This document shows, piece after piece, positions 8,047 to 16,636 of a stretch of 54,405 bases of DNA (position 1 is the stretch's first letter; each line of letters begins with the position of its first letter). A model generated the notes under the pieces. It did not search any database, was not told the DNA's origin, and saw only the letters and a program-made list of their open reading frames with translations. The translations under genes were made by a program, and so were the position numbers. The stretch lies in the NCBI GenBank assembly GCA_026713245.1, contig JAPOOU010000044.1, positions 1 through 54,405 of the forward strand. The letters run 5' to 3'. Source of the DNA: Chloroflexota bacterium (GTDB lineage: Bacteria; Chloroflexota; Anaerolineae; Aggregatilineales; Phototrophicaceae).

Positions 8047-8996
8047 TGGAACTCGACGCCATTTTCACCGCCAGCGTATTCGCCTCGGCCATACGGCTGG
8101 CCACTCCCTATATCTTCGCGGCCCTGGGCGAGACCTTCGCGCAGCGCAGCGGCGTATTGAACCTGGGCGTCGATGGCATGATGCTGATGGGCGCCTTCAC
8201 CGGCTTTTATGCAGTGTTCATCACGCAACAGGATGGGGCGTTGAGCGAGCCGCTAAGTTTGCTCTTCGGCGTATTTATCGCCTTGATCGTCGGCGGCTTG
8301 ATGGGCTTGGCCATGGCCTTCGTGAGCGTGACGCTAAAGGCGAAGCAAGGTATCAGCGGCATCGGCGTTTATCTCTTTGGACTGGGCTTGAGCGAGCTAT
8401 TGTTCCAGCAGTGGGTGGGTACGCCGAAATCGGTCAGCGGCTTCCCGCGCATCACCTTCCCGATCCTGTCGGAAATACCGGTGCTGGGCGAGATCTTCTT
8501 TCGCCACAATCTGCTGGTTTATGTCGCATTCGCGCTGGTGCCGATTTCCGCCTTTGTGCTCAACCGGACGACCTTCGGTTTGATGATCCGCGCTGTGGGA
8601 CAGAATCCCGAAGCCGCCGATGCCATGGGCGTCAGCGTGGCGCGCGTGCGGTATGCGACCACGACCATCGGCGGCATGCTGGCGGGGTTGGCCGGGGCCT
8701 CGCTGTCAATCGCCTTGATCAACCTGTTTCAGCAAAATCTGACGGCCGGGCAAGGCTTTATCGCGGTGGCGCTGGTGTATTTCGGCGGCTGGCGCCCCTG
8801 GGCGGTGGCGGCCGGCGCCATGCTCTTCAGTTTCGTCAATGCCCTGCAATTGCAGATCAAAGTGGTCGGTCTGGATATTCCGTCGGAGTTCGCGGTCATG
8901 GCGCCCTATGTCATCACCATCATCGCGCTGGTTTTCGCCTCCAAGCGGCAAGAACAGCCTACAGCCCTGACCAAGCCCTATGAACGCGGAGAGTAG
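8046..8996 (+). CDS. BMP-type ABC importer, permease subunit 2
   Basis: The 316-residue second permease half of the importer, of the usual length. It shows ATPYIFAALGETFAQRSGVLNLGVDGMML at the N-terminal end, the family's membrane signature, and GLMIRAVGQNPEAADAMGV in the coupling region that meets the ATPase. Its ATG shares one base with the previous stop. The next gene, a binding protein, begins 62 bases later with its own ribosome-binding site. The pair of permeases with one long, two-domain ATPase is the standard layout of these importers. Confidence 0.93.
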   Translation: MELDAIFTASVFASAIRLATPYIFAALGETFAQRSGVLNLGVDGMMLMGAFTGFYAVFITQQDGALSEPLSLLFGVFIALIVGGLMGLAMAFVSVTLKAKQGISGIGVYLFGLGLSELLFQQWVGTPKSVSGFPRITFPILSEIPVLGEIFFRHNLLVYVAFALVPISAFVLNRTTFGLMIRAVGQNPEAADAMGVSVARVRYATTTIGGMLAGLAGASLSIALINLFQQNLTAGQGFIAVALVYFGGWRPWAVAAGAMLFSFVNALQLQIKVVGLDIPSEFAVMAPYVITIIALVFASKRQEQPTALTKPYERGE

Positions 8997-9058
8997 GCGC
9001 TCCCAGGTCGGATTGTGGCCTGCGCGTTTTTGAATACTAGATTGATTGAGGGAAGATC

Positions 9059-10096
9059 ATGAAAACGAGGCGCCTGATAATCCTTGTATTCCTCCTGGCT
9101 TGGGCGGGGATTCCGTCCCTGGCGCAGGATGACGTTTTTCGCGTGGCGGCCCTGATGCCAAGCGCGATCAACGATCTCGCCTTCAGCCAGAGCATGTACG
9201 ACGGCCTGGCCGCTGTCCAGAACGAATTGGGCGAGGACGCCTTTCAGTTTGACGTGCAAGACAGCACGTACATCGTTGACGACGCCGCGGTTGCCTTGCG
9301 CGATTGGGCGGCCTCCGGCGATTATCAATTGGTGATCGCGCATGGATCACAGTACGGTCCGATCGTCGAGGAACTGGCTAGCGAATTCCCCGACCTGTCT
9401 TTCGCATGGGGGACGCGACAAGATACCTTCGGCCTGGACAACGTATACAGCTACGCCGCCGCGTCTGATGAAGGCGGCTATTTCAACGGCGTGCTGGCCG
9501 CGCGCCTTACTGAATCGCGCGTGATCGGCCTGGTCGGCCCCATCGAAGTCGGGGATGGCAAACTTTATGCCGACGGCTTCGCCAACGGCGTGGCTTCTGT
9601 CGACTCGGATATCGACGTCAACATCGTCTTCATCGGCTCCTTCAGCGATGTGCCGCTGGCGACTGAAGCTGCGGAGACGCATATTGCCAACGGCGCGGAT
9701 ATATTAACCGGCACCGCGCAAATGGTCGTCGGTCCCATAGCCGCCGCCCTGGAAAACGGTGTGCTCTGGTTCGGCTCCGATTCCAGCCAGGACGAGCTCT
9801 CCGGGGATATCGGCGTCGCCTTCCAGATTTACAAATGGGATGTGCTCTTGCTGGACATGATCCGCAGAATCGACGAGGGCGACCTGGGCGGCGAGTATTA
9901 TGTGCTGACGCTGGAGAATGAAGGCCTGGTGATGGAATTCGACAAGGACTTCGAGATCGGCGACGAATTGATGGCGGTAGCCGAAGAAACCATCGCCGGT
10001 ATCGTATCGGGCGACATCGCGCCAATTCCCGCGATGGACGATGACATGGCCGAGGATAGCGAGGATGAAAACGACGGAGAGGATAGCGAGGACTGA
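9059..10096 (+). CDS. BMP-family substrate-binding protein, copy A, with acidic tail
   Basis: A 345-residue exported binding protein of the BMP (PnrA/Med) family. It has a signal peptide (about 1-20, cleaved after SLAQ), no lipobox cysteine, then FRVAALMPSAINDLAFSQSMYDGL, the substrate-cleft start of BMP proteins, and later AHGSQYG, FAWGTRQ, NGVLAAR and TGTAQMV. The last ~20 residues are almost all Asp and Glu (DDDMAEDSEDENDGEDSED), an unusual tail. GAGGGAAGATC precedes the ATG. It is a tandem paralogue of the next gene, and both follow the permeases. Expected role: capture of nucleosides or related ligands outside the membrane. How it stays attached without a lipid anchor is not clear. Confidence 0.92.
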   Translation: MKTRRLIILVFLLAWAGIPSLAQDDVFRVAALMPSAINDLAFSQSMYDGLAAVQNELGEDAFQFDVQDSTYIVDDAAVALRDWAASGDYQLVIAHGSQYGPIVEELASEFPDLSFAWGTRQDTFGLDNVYSYAAASDEGGYFNGVLAARLTESRVIGLVGPIEVGDGKLYADGFANGVASVDSDIDVNIVFIGSFSDVPLATEAAETHIANGADILTGTAQMVVGPIAAALENGVLWFGSDSSQDELSGDIGVAFQIYKWDVLLLDMIRRIDEGDLGGEYYVLTLENEGLVMEFDKDFEIGDELMAVAEETIAGIVSGDIAPIPAMDDDMAEDSEDENDGEDSED

Positions 10097-10191
10097 TATT
10101 TACAAACAGTCGCCACTCGCTATAACATAGTTTATTCACGGGCGATTTCGTCCGGATTAAAGTCAACTGTCCAGTTAAGGAGAAAGTAACG

Positions 10192-11079
10192 ATGAGAAAA
10201 GCATTGCTTCTTACCTTGATTCTCGCCCTGTTTATTGGGGTGATGCCGAGCATGGCGCAAGATGTCTTTCGCGTGGCGGCGGTAGCGCCCAGCGCGACTA
10301 ACGACCTCGCCTTCAGCCAGAGCATGTATGACGGCCTGATGGCGATACAGGCGCAGATGGGTGAAGACGCCTTCCAATTCGACTTCCAGGATGGCACCTT
10401 CATCGTCGACGACGCGGCGGTGGCGCTGCGTGAATGGGCGGGGTCGGGCGATTACGACCTGGTGATCGCGCATGGCTCGCAATTCGGCTCGGTGGTTGAA
10501 GAGTTGGCGGCGGAATTCTCCGAGGTTTCCTTCGCCTGGGGCACGGACGAGAGCACCTTCGGGCTGGATAATGTCTACGCCTACACCGCGGCGGCTGATG
10601 AAGGCGGTTTCGTCAACGGCGTTCTCGCTGGCTTGATGACCGAATCCAACGTCATCGGCGTTGTCGGTCCCATTGAAGTGGGCGACGCCAAGCTCTATGT
10701 CGATGGCTTTGTGGACGGTGTCGCCGCCTCCAACGCCGATGCCACAGTCAATGTCGTCTATATCCAGTCCTTCAGCGATGTCCCGCTGGCGACCGAAGCG
10801 GCGGAGACCCATATCGCCAATGGCGCGGATATCTTGACCGGCACGGCGCAGATGGTGGTTGGCGCAATCGCCGTCGGCAGCGAGAGCGGCGCGCGCTGGT
10901 TCGGCACCCAAGCCAGCCAGGCCGACTTGGCCGGCGATTCCGCCGTCGCCTTCCAGGTCTACAAGTGGGAGGTCATTTTGGCCGACATCATCGACAACAT
11001 CCAGATGGGTACGCTCGGCGGCCAATCCTATTCCTTGACGCTGGCGAACGGCGGCCTGGTCATGGAGTTTGCCGGCTAG
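10192..11079 (+). CDS. BMP-family substrate-binding protein, copy B, shorter
   Basis: The 295-residue tandem paralogue of the preceding protein, with long identical stretches such as NDLAFSQSMYDGL, VDDAAVALREWAGSGDY and ATEAAETHIANGADILTGTAQMV. It has a signal peptide (about 1-20, ending SMAQ) and no lipobox. It stops right after LANGGLVMEFAG, where copy A continues for about 45 residues containing the usual last helix and its acidic tail, so the C-terminus is short for the family. A strong AAGGAGA lies about 8 bases before the ATG. Divergence from copy A suggests an altered ligand range. A G/C hairpin follows the stop. Confidence 0.92.
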   Translation: MRKALLLTLILALFIGVMPSMAQDVFRVAAVAPSATNDLAFSQSMYDGLMAIQAQMGEDAFQFDFQDGTFIVDDAAVALREWAGSGDYDLVIAHGSQFGSVVEELAAEFSEVSFAWGTDESTFGLDNVYAYTAAADEGGFVNGVLAGLMTESNVIGVVGPIEVGDAKLYVDGFVDGVAASNADATVNVVYIQSFSDVPLATEAAETHIANGADILTGTAQMVVGAIAVGSESGARWFGTQASQADLAGDSAVAFQVYKWEVILADIIDNIQMGTLGGQSYSLTLANGGLVMEFAG

Positions 11080-11109
11080 TCCCTCTGCCCGTCACAATTA
11101 GAGATTGCC

Positions 11110-11132
11110 GGGGCGGCCCGCCGGGCTGCCCC
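11110..11132 (+). terminator. Intercistronic G/C hairpin after the binding-protein genes
   Basis: GGGGCGGCCC-GCC-GGGCTGCCCC, a 10-bp stem with one G-T pair and a 3-base loop, 30 bases after the copy B stop. No T-run follows, so partial termination or 3'-end protection is more likely than a full stop. This would keep binding protein in excess over ATPase. Confidence 0.5.
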
Positions 11133-11161
11133 GCTTCACCTAGCGGCGCGAGCCAAAATCG

Positions 11162-12703
11162 ATGACCAACAACCTGCTGCCGACCGGGCACCAGCCCATC
11201 GAAAAACTGGATATGATCGGCATCGTCAAGCGCTTTCCCGGCGTCCTGGCTGCCGACAAAATCGACTTTGACGTCAAATCCGGCGAGATCCACGCCTTGC
11301 TGGGGGAGAATGGCGCCGGCAAGTCCACGTTGATGAAAATGCTCTACGGCTTGTACCATCCGGACGAGGGGCAGATCCTCATCAACGGCGCGGAATCGAC
11401 CATCAGCAACCCGCAGGACGCCATCGGGCACGGCATCGGCATGATTCACCAGCACTTCATGCTGGTCCCGTCGCTGACCGTCGCCGAGAATATCGCGCTG
11501 GGCATGAAGTCGTCGCGCGGCCCGCGCCTCGATCTCGATGTGGTCAGCCAGCGCGTGATTGAACTTTCGAAGATCTACAATCTCAAGGTCAACCCGGATC
11601 TGCCGATTTGGCAATTGGCGGTGGGGGAACAGCAGCGCGTCGAGATCTTGCGAGCGCTTTACAAAGGCGCGGCTCTGCTCATCCTCGACGAACCGACAGC
11701 CGTGCTCACGCCGCAGGAGGTCGACGGCCTCTTCCGCATCCTCAATCAACTGGCCGACGATGGGCACGGGCTGGTCTTCATATCGCACAAACTGCACGAG
11801 GTGCTGGAGATCAGTCACCGCGTCACCGTCTTGCGCGACGGCAGGCGCGTAAACTCGATCCCGACCAGCGAAGCCACCCGACCCAAACTGGCCGAGATGA
11901 TGGTTGGGCGGCCGGTCTTGCTCGAATACGAGAAAAACGCCGCGGATACCCGGGGCGACCGCCTGGCGCTCGACGGCCTGAGCGCCATGAGCAACCGCGG
12001 CACGGTTGGCCTGGACAATGTCTCTCTACGGCTGCGCGGCGGCGAGATCGTGGGCGTGGCCGGCGTTTCCGGCAATGGTCAGCAAGAATTGGCCCAGTGC
12101 ATCACCGGGCTGCGCGAGGCCACCGCCGGCACTGTGGTGGTCGATGGCAATGATGTCACCAACGCGGCGCCCTCGCAGCTGAACGCCATGGGCCTGTCCT
12201 ACATCCCCGAAGAGCGCATGATCGACGGCGTGATCAAAGAATTCAGCGTCGCCGAGAATTACGTGCTGCAAGATCACGGCCATCCCAAGTTCACGACCGC
12301 CAAGATCTTCATGCTCTTCCGGGTGATCCGCGAAGCCTGCCGCCAAGCCATCAAGGTATACGAGATCAAAACGCCCGGCACAGAAACCCTGGTCAAGAGC
12401 CTGTCCGGCGGCAATATCCAGAAATTGGTGCTGGCGCGGGAGCTATCGCGCGCGCCCGGCGTGCTGATCGCGGCCCAGCCGACCCGCGGCGGCGATATCG
12501 GCGCGACCGAGTACATCCACCAGCGCTTGCTGGACGAGCGCGACAGCGGCACGGCAATCTTGCTCATCAGCGAAGACCTCGACGAGATCCGCGCCCTATC
12601 CGACCGGATCCTGGTGATGTACGAAGGTCAGATCGTGGGCGAGGTCGAGAACGTCGATGTCGATATCGAGCATCTGGGTCTTTTGATGACGGGTGGGGGC
12701 TAG
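11162..12703 (+). CDS. BMP-type ABC importer, double-domain ATPase
   Basis: A 513-residue cytoplasmic ATPase with two nucleotide-binding domains in one chain, as in NupO and RbsA. Domain 1 has Walker [10 protein letters not shown] (48-56), signature VGEQQRVEIL (about 157) and Walker [12 protein letters not shown] (about 175). Domain 2 has a degenerate P-loop (GVSGNGQQELA), a good signature LSGGNIQKLVLARELSR and AAQPTRGGDIGA in place of a full Walker B, which is normal for this family and means domain 1 does most ATP hydrolysis. It is last in the operon. The opposite-strand gene ends only 6 bases beyond the stop. The ribosome-binding site is weak, and an in-frame ATG at 11213 is an alternative start. 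Confidence 0.93.
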   Translation: MTNNLLPTGHQPIEKLDMIGIVKRFPGVLAADKIDFDVKSGEIHALLGENGAGKSTLMKMLYGLYHPDEGQILINGAESTISNPQDAIGHGIGMIHQHFMLVPSLTVAENIALGMKSSRGPRLDLDVVSQRVIELSKIYNLKVNPDLPIWQLAVGEQQRVEILRALYKGAALLILDEPTAVLTPQEVDGLFRILNQLADDGHGLVFISHKLHEVLEISHRVTVLRDGRRVNSIPTSEATRPKLAEMMVGRPVLLEYEKNAADTRGDRLALDGLSAMSNRGTVGLDNVSLRLRGGEIVGVAGVSGNGQQELAQCITGLREATAGTVVVDGNDVTNAAPSQLNAMGLSYIPEERMIDGVIKEFSVAENYVLQDHGHPKFTTAKIFMLFRVIREACRQAIKVYEIKTPGTETLVKSLSGGNIQKLVLARELSRAPGVLIAAQPTRGGDIGATEYIHQRLLDERDSGTAILLISEDLDEIRALSDRILVMYEGQIVGEVENVDVDIEHLGLLMTGGG

Positions 12704-12709
12704 GGCGTC

Positions 12710-13651
12710 TTAGCCCGAATACGCCCACAGCTTGGTAATTTTATCGTAGTGCCAGCCCTCCGGCGAATCAGGACTACACGACGATGGCAATGGCAGTATC
12801 TTTTCCCGTTCGACGAATTCAATAACTGTGTGGCTGTCAGTAAGCGCGCTGACAAACGAACCGAGAACAATCTCCGCATGATCTTCCGCCTTCTCGAGTA
12901 TGCCGCGTTCCAGGGCGCGTTCGATGAAGACCGGCATTGATTGCACCTCACCGAGATTTTTGACTTCGCCCCAGTCTGTACCGCACCAAGTTCTCGATCG
13001 ATCGTACTGGTCGATATAACTCACTTGGCAGCTCGTAAGGGCCGGCAGGGAGACCCGCAAAGTGAAAGTATCAGACGCATGGTCATAGCTGATGTCTTCT
13101 TGCTGTATTCCGCCAAAGTCTATTCCTGCGTTTATCACAGCCTCCGCGACATGATCAGCGCCATAGCTGCAGAGTCCACGGTTGATCCCTACATGTATAT
13201 CGGCGCGCGCCAGTTCAAAGCTCACTAACTCCAGGTTGCCCATCGTTCTGACATGCACGAATATCTGTACTGGCGTAGCCGTCGGCGTCGGCGTAGCGGT
13301 GGCTGTCGCCGTGCTGGTGGGCGTTGCTGTGAACGTGGCAGTGAAGGTAGCCGTTGGCGTACTCGTAGCCGTCGCTGTAGATGTTGCGGTAGCTGTCGGC
13401 GTACTGGTGGCGGTGTTCGTCGGCGTCGGAGACGGGATAAGTGTGCTGGTTTGTGTGGGGGACGGTGTATCGGTAGCTGTTGGGCTCGCTGTGGGAACGG
13501 GTCCAAATGGTCCTCCGACCTGAAACTGTTGCCGTCCAATCGCCAAACCAATTGCCAAGCCAATGAAAACCACCACCACTCCTGACAATAGCAGCGTCTT
13601 TGTGTTCATTGGCTGGCGGCTTGTTGTTTCTCGCGACCTTTGCTGTTGCAT
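12710..13651 (-). CDS. DUF4230-like protein with membrane anchor and long Thr/Pro linker
   Basis: A 313-residue protein with a short polar N-terminus, one membrane segment (about 19-40), then about 75 residues (52-127) of almost pure Thr, Pro, Ser and Ala in PTATPT-style repeats. A globular domain from about 130 resembles its two neighbours ([33 protein letters not shown], then the helical [17 protein letters not shown]). I assign it to DUF4230 by pattern. The Thr/Pro stretch is a wall-spanning or O-glycosylated spacer of the kind common in Chloroflexota. The ATG at 13651 directly follows the TAG of the upstream paralogue, with GGAGGAGAG before it, so the two are coupled. Biochemical role unknown. 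Confidence 0.8.
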   Translation of the reverse strand: MQQQRSRETTSRQPMNTKTLLLSGVVVVFIGLAIGLAIGRQQFQVGGPFGPVPTASPTATDTPSPTQTSTLIPSPTPTNTATSTPTATATSTATATSTPTATFTATFTATPTSTATATATPTPTATPVQIFVHVRTMGNLELVSFELARADIHVGINRGLCSYGADHVAEAVINAGIDFGGIQQEDISYDHASDTFTLRVSLPALTSCQVSYIDQYDRSRTWCGTDWGEVKNLGEVQSMPVFIERALERGILEKAEDHAEIVLGSFVSALTDSHTVIEFVEREKILPLPSSCSPDSPEGWHYDKITKLWAYSG

Positions 13652-14362
13652 CTAGTCGGCTCTCCTCCAGCCCCCATCCACGTCTTTTTCCCAACCGCTT
13701 GGCGGAATCGGCTTGCACGAGTCAGGCAACTCCGGCGCTTCGCTTCTTTCCCTAAACTCAATATTAGCCGGGAGGCCAGTTAGATCCATGACAAACTTGC
13801 CAATTCGACGGGAAGCCTCTTCCGCAGCCCGTACCAAGACGCCCTCCTCAATCATGCCTTGCGCAAACTTATCAAGCGCTTCAGATTCCGCGATCTGTCG
13901 CACCAAATCCCAATCCGCGGGCAGCAAGGTAATGGAATATTGATTCTGGTTTATATACTCGATTCGACAACTCGTTATGATTGACGCAGGCAAGGTTATA
14001 GTATAGACATCGTTGCGCAAATCAATGGAGTCCTCTTCAATCTCGTCAAAATTGATGCCAGCATCAATTGCTCCAATGGCGATATGGCTGGCGCTATAGT
14101 AGCCGGAATTAAGAAATCCTCGGTGGATTTCGACATCGATATTGGTTGTGCCGACGTCTGAGGACACGGTCACCAGCTGGGCGATAGCCTTGATCTGATT
14201 CACCATGATTATTGGAGAGTTTACCTTTACCGCGGTTTGCGGAAAGAGCAATTCGCGCACATTTTGCACCGAGCCGACGACAAAGCCGCCGACGATAAGC
14301 GCGATGACCACCAGAGCTATCGTAATGAAATGTCGGCCGATGAATTTGAGTATCGCAATCAT
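13652..14362 (-). CDS. DUF4230-like membrane-anchored protein
   Basis: A 236-residue protein with one N-terminal membrane segment (about residues 8-31). A domain nearly collinear with the 14629-15342 protein follows: IAQLVTVSS, HIAIGAIDAGINFDEIEEDSIDLRND, TLPASIITSCRIEYINQNQYS and the helical end EGVLVRAAEEASRRIGKF. The pattern of a strand-rich domain with a late Glu/Arg-rich helix matches DUF4230. The start is set at ATG 14362 because AGGAGGAGAA lies directly before it. The frame is open further, to a TTG at 14380, but that would place the ribosome-binding site inside the gene. Middle member of a minus-strand group, with the next paralogue beginning immediately after its stop. Function unknown. 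Confidence 0.8.
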   Translation of the reverse strand: MIAILKFIGRHFITIALVVIALIVGGFVVGSVQNVRELLFPQTAVKVNSPIIMVNQIKAIAQLVTVSSDVGTTNIDVEIHRGFLNSGYYSASHIAIGAIDAGINFDEIEEDSIDLRNDVYTITLPASIITSCRIEYINQNQYSITLLPADWDLVRQIAESEALDKFAQGMIEEGVLVRAAEEASRRIGKFVMDLTGLPANIEFRERSEAPELPDSCKPIPPSGWEKDVDGGWRRAD

Positions 14363-14628
14363 TTCTCCTCCTGTTGGCAAGTAAACTCGCGAGCGACGCC
14401 ATCTATGGCAATGTATCGAATGCGGTTGAGATTCAAATGAGCCACATTCAGTTTCACCACAAAGACACGAAGGACACTAGAGAAGAGGACTATTTCGCAA
14501 CCAATTCTCGGTGCTCTCGGTGTCGTCGGTGGTTAAGCGTTTTGTTTCAACAGAAAGGATACACTACCTCATCCATCGACCGTTTACGCTAACTCTAAAG
14601 ATTCGTTACACTGATACTTTGAGGCAGT
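14363..14628. other. Gap holding a short inverted-repeat element between DUF4230 genes
   Basis: The only structure seen in these 266 bases is the repeat unit listed at 14452-14536. The unit sits between two genes that are otherwise arranged as paralogous neighbours. Confidence 0.6.
14452..14536. repeat. Short inverted-repeat element of the CACCGAGGACACCGAG family, no cargo
   Basis: The left end (14452-14485) reads CACCACAAAGACACGAAGG and onward. The right end (14505-14536), read on the other strand, begins TTAACCACCGACGACACCG. The ends are imperfect inverted repeats around a 19-base centre. The right end matches the repeats bounding the GxxExxY gene at 25772-26244. Confidence 0.7.
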
Positions 14629-15342
14629 TTATGACTCCACCCGCTTCCAGGCGCCATTTTGATCCTTCGCCCAACCGCTCGGCGTGTAAGGCTGGCAGGA
14701 TTCGGGTAGCTCAATCTCGCCGGCCTGCGCCGCAAATTCGACATGCGCCGGCTTGCCCGTCAACTCGCGCACGAAATTGCCTATGCGCAGCGCCGTCTCT
14801 TCTTCGGCACGTTCCAGGACGCCTTCCTCGATCATTATCTTGGCAAACTGCATAATGGCCTCAGCTTGCGCGATTTGCCGCACCATGTCCCAATCCGCAC
14901 TTAGCAGCGTGAATGAATACTCGTTCTGGTCAATATACTCGATGCGGCAGCTTGTGATGACTGGCGCGGGCAAAGTCAGTGAATAAGTATCGTTTTCGTA
15001 TCTTATGTTGTCTTCATTCATAGCGTCGAAATCTATGCCCGCTTCAATCGCGCCAATGGCGATGTGATTGGCGCTGTAGCCACCAATATTACCGACCCAC
15101 CGTTTAATCTCGATCTCGAGATCGACTTTGTGGATCTCGGACGTGACCGTCACCAACTGGCCAATGCCGTTGATGCTGTTGACTATGGTCAGCGGCGAGC
15201 GGACATAAGCCGCGCTTTCCGGGAACAAGAAATCGCGCACGTTATGGACAGCGCCGATAAGATAGCCGCCGATGACGATGCCGATGATCAGCAGCGCTAT
15301 CGAAACGAAATTACTGACGATAAATTTGATTGCCTCCTTCAT
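14629..15342 (-). CDS. DUF4230-like membrane-anchored protein
   Basis: A 237-residue paralogue of the 13652-14362 product. It has an N-terminal membrane segment (about 10-32), then GIGQLVTVTSEIHKVDLEIEI, NHIAIGAIEAGIDFDAMNEDNI, TLPAPVITSCRIEYIDQNEYS and the closing helix MIEEGVLERAEEETALRIGNF. All three family members keep a single Cys in ITSCRIEYI and another near the C-terminus, suggesting a disulfide in an exported domain. ATG 15342 has AAGGAG 8 bases upstream. A 59-residue membrane protein is encoded 59 bases before it on the same strand. Family assignment is by pattern and the function is unknown. Confidence 0.82.
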   Translation of the reverse strand: MKEAIKFIVSNFVSIALLIIGIVIGGYLIGAVHNVRDFLFPESAAYVRSPLTIVNSINGIGQLVTVTSEIHKVDLEIEIKRWVGNIGGYSANHIAIGAIEAGIDFDAMNEDNIRYENDTYSLTLPAPVITSCRIEYIDQNEYSFTLLSADWDMVRQIAQAEAIMQFAKIMIEEGVLERAEEETALRIGNFVRELTGKPAHVEFAAQAGEIELPESCQPYTPSGWAKDQNGAWKRVES

Positions 15343-15401
15343 AAACCCGCTCCTTACTTTTTGTGAGTATGTCTATGCGAGATACATCTTACACAGTCTG
15401 T

Positions 15402-15581
15402 CTAGCCCACGCCACCAAAGGCGCCGAAGATACCACCACAAATGGCCATAGTCCCGAATACTATTATCAGAAAAAGAAATGGACCTAGAAAGGAGCAAGC
15501 CAGCTTCACTGGCAACAAGATCAACTCTGCGATGCAACCGCTGCACCCTGTAACATCTCCGTTTGCGTTATTCTTTTTCAT
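15402..15581 (-). CDS. Small (59-residue) membrane protein with CxxC
   Basis: The frame runs from ATG 15581 to TAG 15404-15402. The protein begins MKKNNANGDVTGCSGC (CxxC at 13-16), has a hydrophobic stretch from about 17 to 48 with Cys29 and Cys48, and ends in a glycine-rich GGIFGAFGGVG. Composition is strongly biased toward a membrane peptide, which is unlikely by chance. AGGAAA lies 6 bases before the ATG. It lies 59 bases upstream of a DUF4230-like gene on the same strand, so it may be the first gene of that operon. I do not recognise a family. A helper subunit for the DUF4230 proteins is a guess. Confidence 0.6.
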   Translation of the reverse strand: MKKNNANGDVTGCSGCIAELILLPVKLACSFLGPFLFLIIVFGTMAICGGIFGAFGGVG

Positions 15582-15682
15582 ATCAGTTTCCTAGAGCTAC
15601 AATGCATTTGTAAATATAACGTAAATTCATTGCGCAAGTTGCAGTGAATTCTTGAGAGTGGCGCAGCCAGCGCCGCAAGGCA

Positions 15683-16636
15683 ATGCTATTATTCGCAGCC
15701 CGAATCGTCTATCGTAGCGATATTATGCAATCGCCTCCCGCTCATAAAGCTGCCCAAACGAAGCTTAGTTCCTCAACTCGCGCCGTTTTTCGCTTCCCCC
15801 GCCTCTACCGCGCCATGAGCGCATCGGTCGTGGAAGCCTTCTGCTTCACCCGTCCCGCGCTCAACGCCATCCTGCACATCCTCTGCGCGCCCTTCATTCT
15901 GGAACTCACGCGGCTCGGCATCAAAATGGAAGCCATGATCGCGCGGGACGGCCACCTGCGGGGCGCGAGCAAATGGCTGGTCGATATCGCCGCCCGCGCG
16001 ATCCACATCCAGGGCGCCGAGAACGTGCCGACAACGGGACCGGTGCTGTTCCTGGGCAACCACGCCGGGCTGGGCGACGCCTTCGCTTTGCTGGCGGCCT
16101 CGCCCCGGCGCGATACCCAAGTCCTGGCTTATAACTTCGGCATTTTACCCGGGCTACAAGAGATGCGTCGCCATGTCATCGTGGTCGACAAGCGCGCGCC
16201 CTATTCGGCGATGAGAGAATCCCTGCGCCATTTACGCGGTGGCAACTCGCTGCTGCTCTTTCCGCGCGGGGAAATCGAGGACGATCCCGCGCTCGCTCTC
16301 GAACCCGCCCTGGCTTCCTTGGCGGAATGGTCGCGCAGCTTCGAGTTTTTCGCGCGCCATGTGCCGGATCTGACAATCCTGCCCTGCGCGGTTGGCGGCG
16401 TGATCTCGCGCCGGGCGCTGCTTAATCCCGTCGTCCGATGTTACCGAGACAAAGACAGACGCCATTTTCTGGCGGCGACCTTCCAGATGATGTTCCCTTT
16501 TTATCGCGATCCGGTCATCAGCCTTCATTTCGGTCGCCCCCTGCGCGGCGAGACGGCCACCCACGAGACCGTGCTGCGGGCGATGGCGCAACTGCTGCGG
16601 CGCGCGCATGACGAGGGGCGAAGATTGCTGAGTTGA
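15683..16636 (+). CDS. PlsC-like acyltransferase (1-acyl-glycerol-3-phosphate type)
   Basis: Up to 317 residues. The acyltransferase motif I HX4D is clear as NHAGLGD (His127, Asp132 counted from 15683). Motif III is FPRGEIE (193-199), a variant of the usual FPEG. These enzymes move an acyl chain to lysophosphatidic acid or related acceptors at the membrane. The N-terminus is uncertain: ATG 15683 has AAGG close by, while ATG 15725 and ATG 15815 are in frame and give proteins nearer the usual length. It stands alone between the DUF4230 group and the polysaccharide exporter. The family is sure. The acceptor (phospholipid or another lipid) is not. Confidence 0.85.
   Translation: MLLFAARIVYRSDIMQSPPAHKAAQTKLSSSTRAVFRFPRLYRAMSASVVEAFCFTRPALNAILHILCAPFILELTRLGIKMEAMIARDGHLRGASKWLVDIAARAIHIQGAENVPTTGPVLFLGNHAGLGDAFALLAASPRRDTQVLAYNFGILPGLQEMRRHVIVVDKRAPYSAMRESLRHLRGGNSLLLFPRGEIEDDPALALEPALASLAEWSRSFEFFARHVPDLTILPCAVGGVISRRALLNPVVRCYRDKDRRHFLAATFQMMFPFYRDPVISLHFGRPLRGETATHETVLRAMAQLLRRAHDEGRRLLS

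Noticed and set aside
13250..13500. Regular repeats resembling a CRISPR or minisatellite
   Set aside because: These are the codons of the Thr/Pro/Ala linker of the 12710-13651 protein. Units are short, irregular and in frame, with no spacers.
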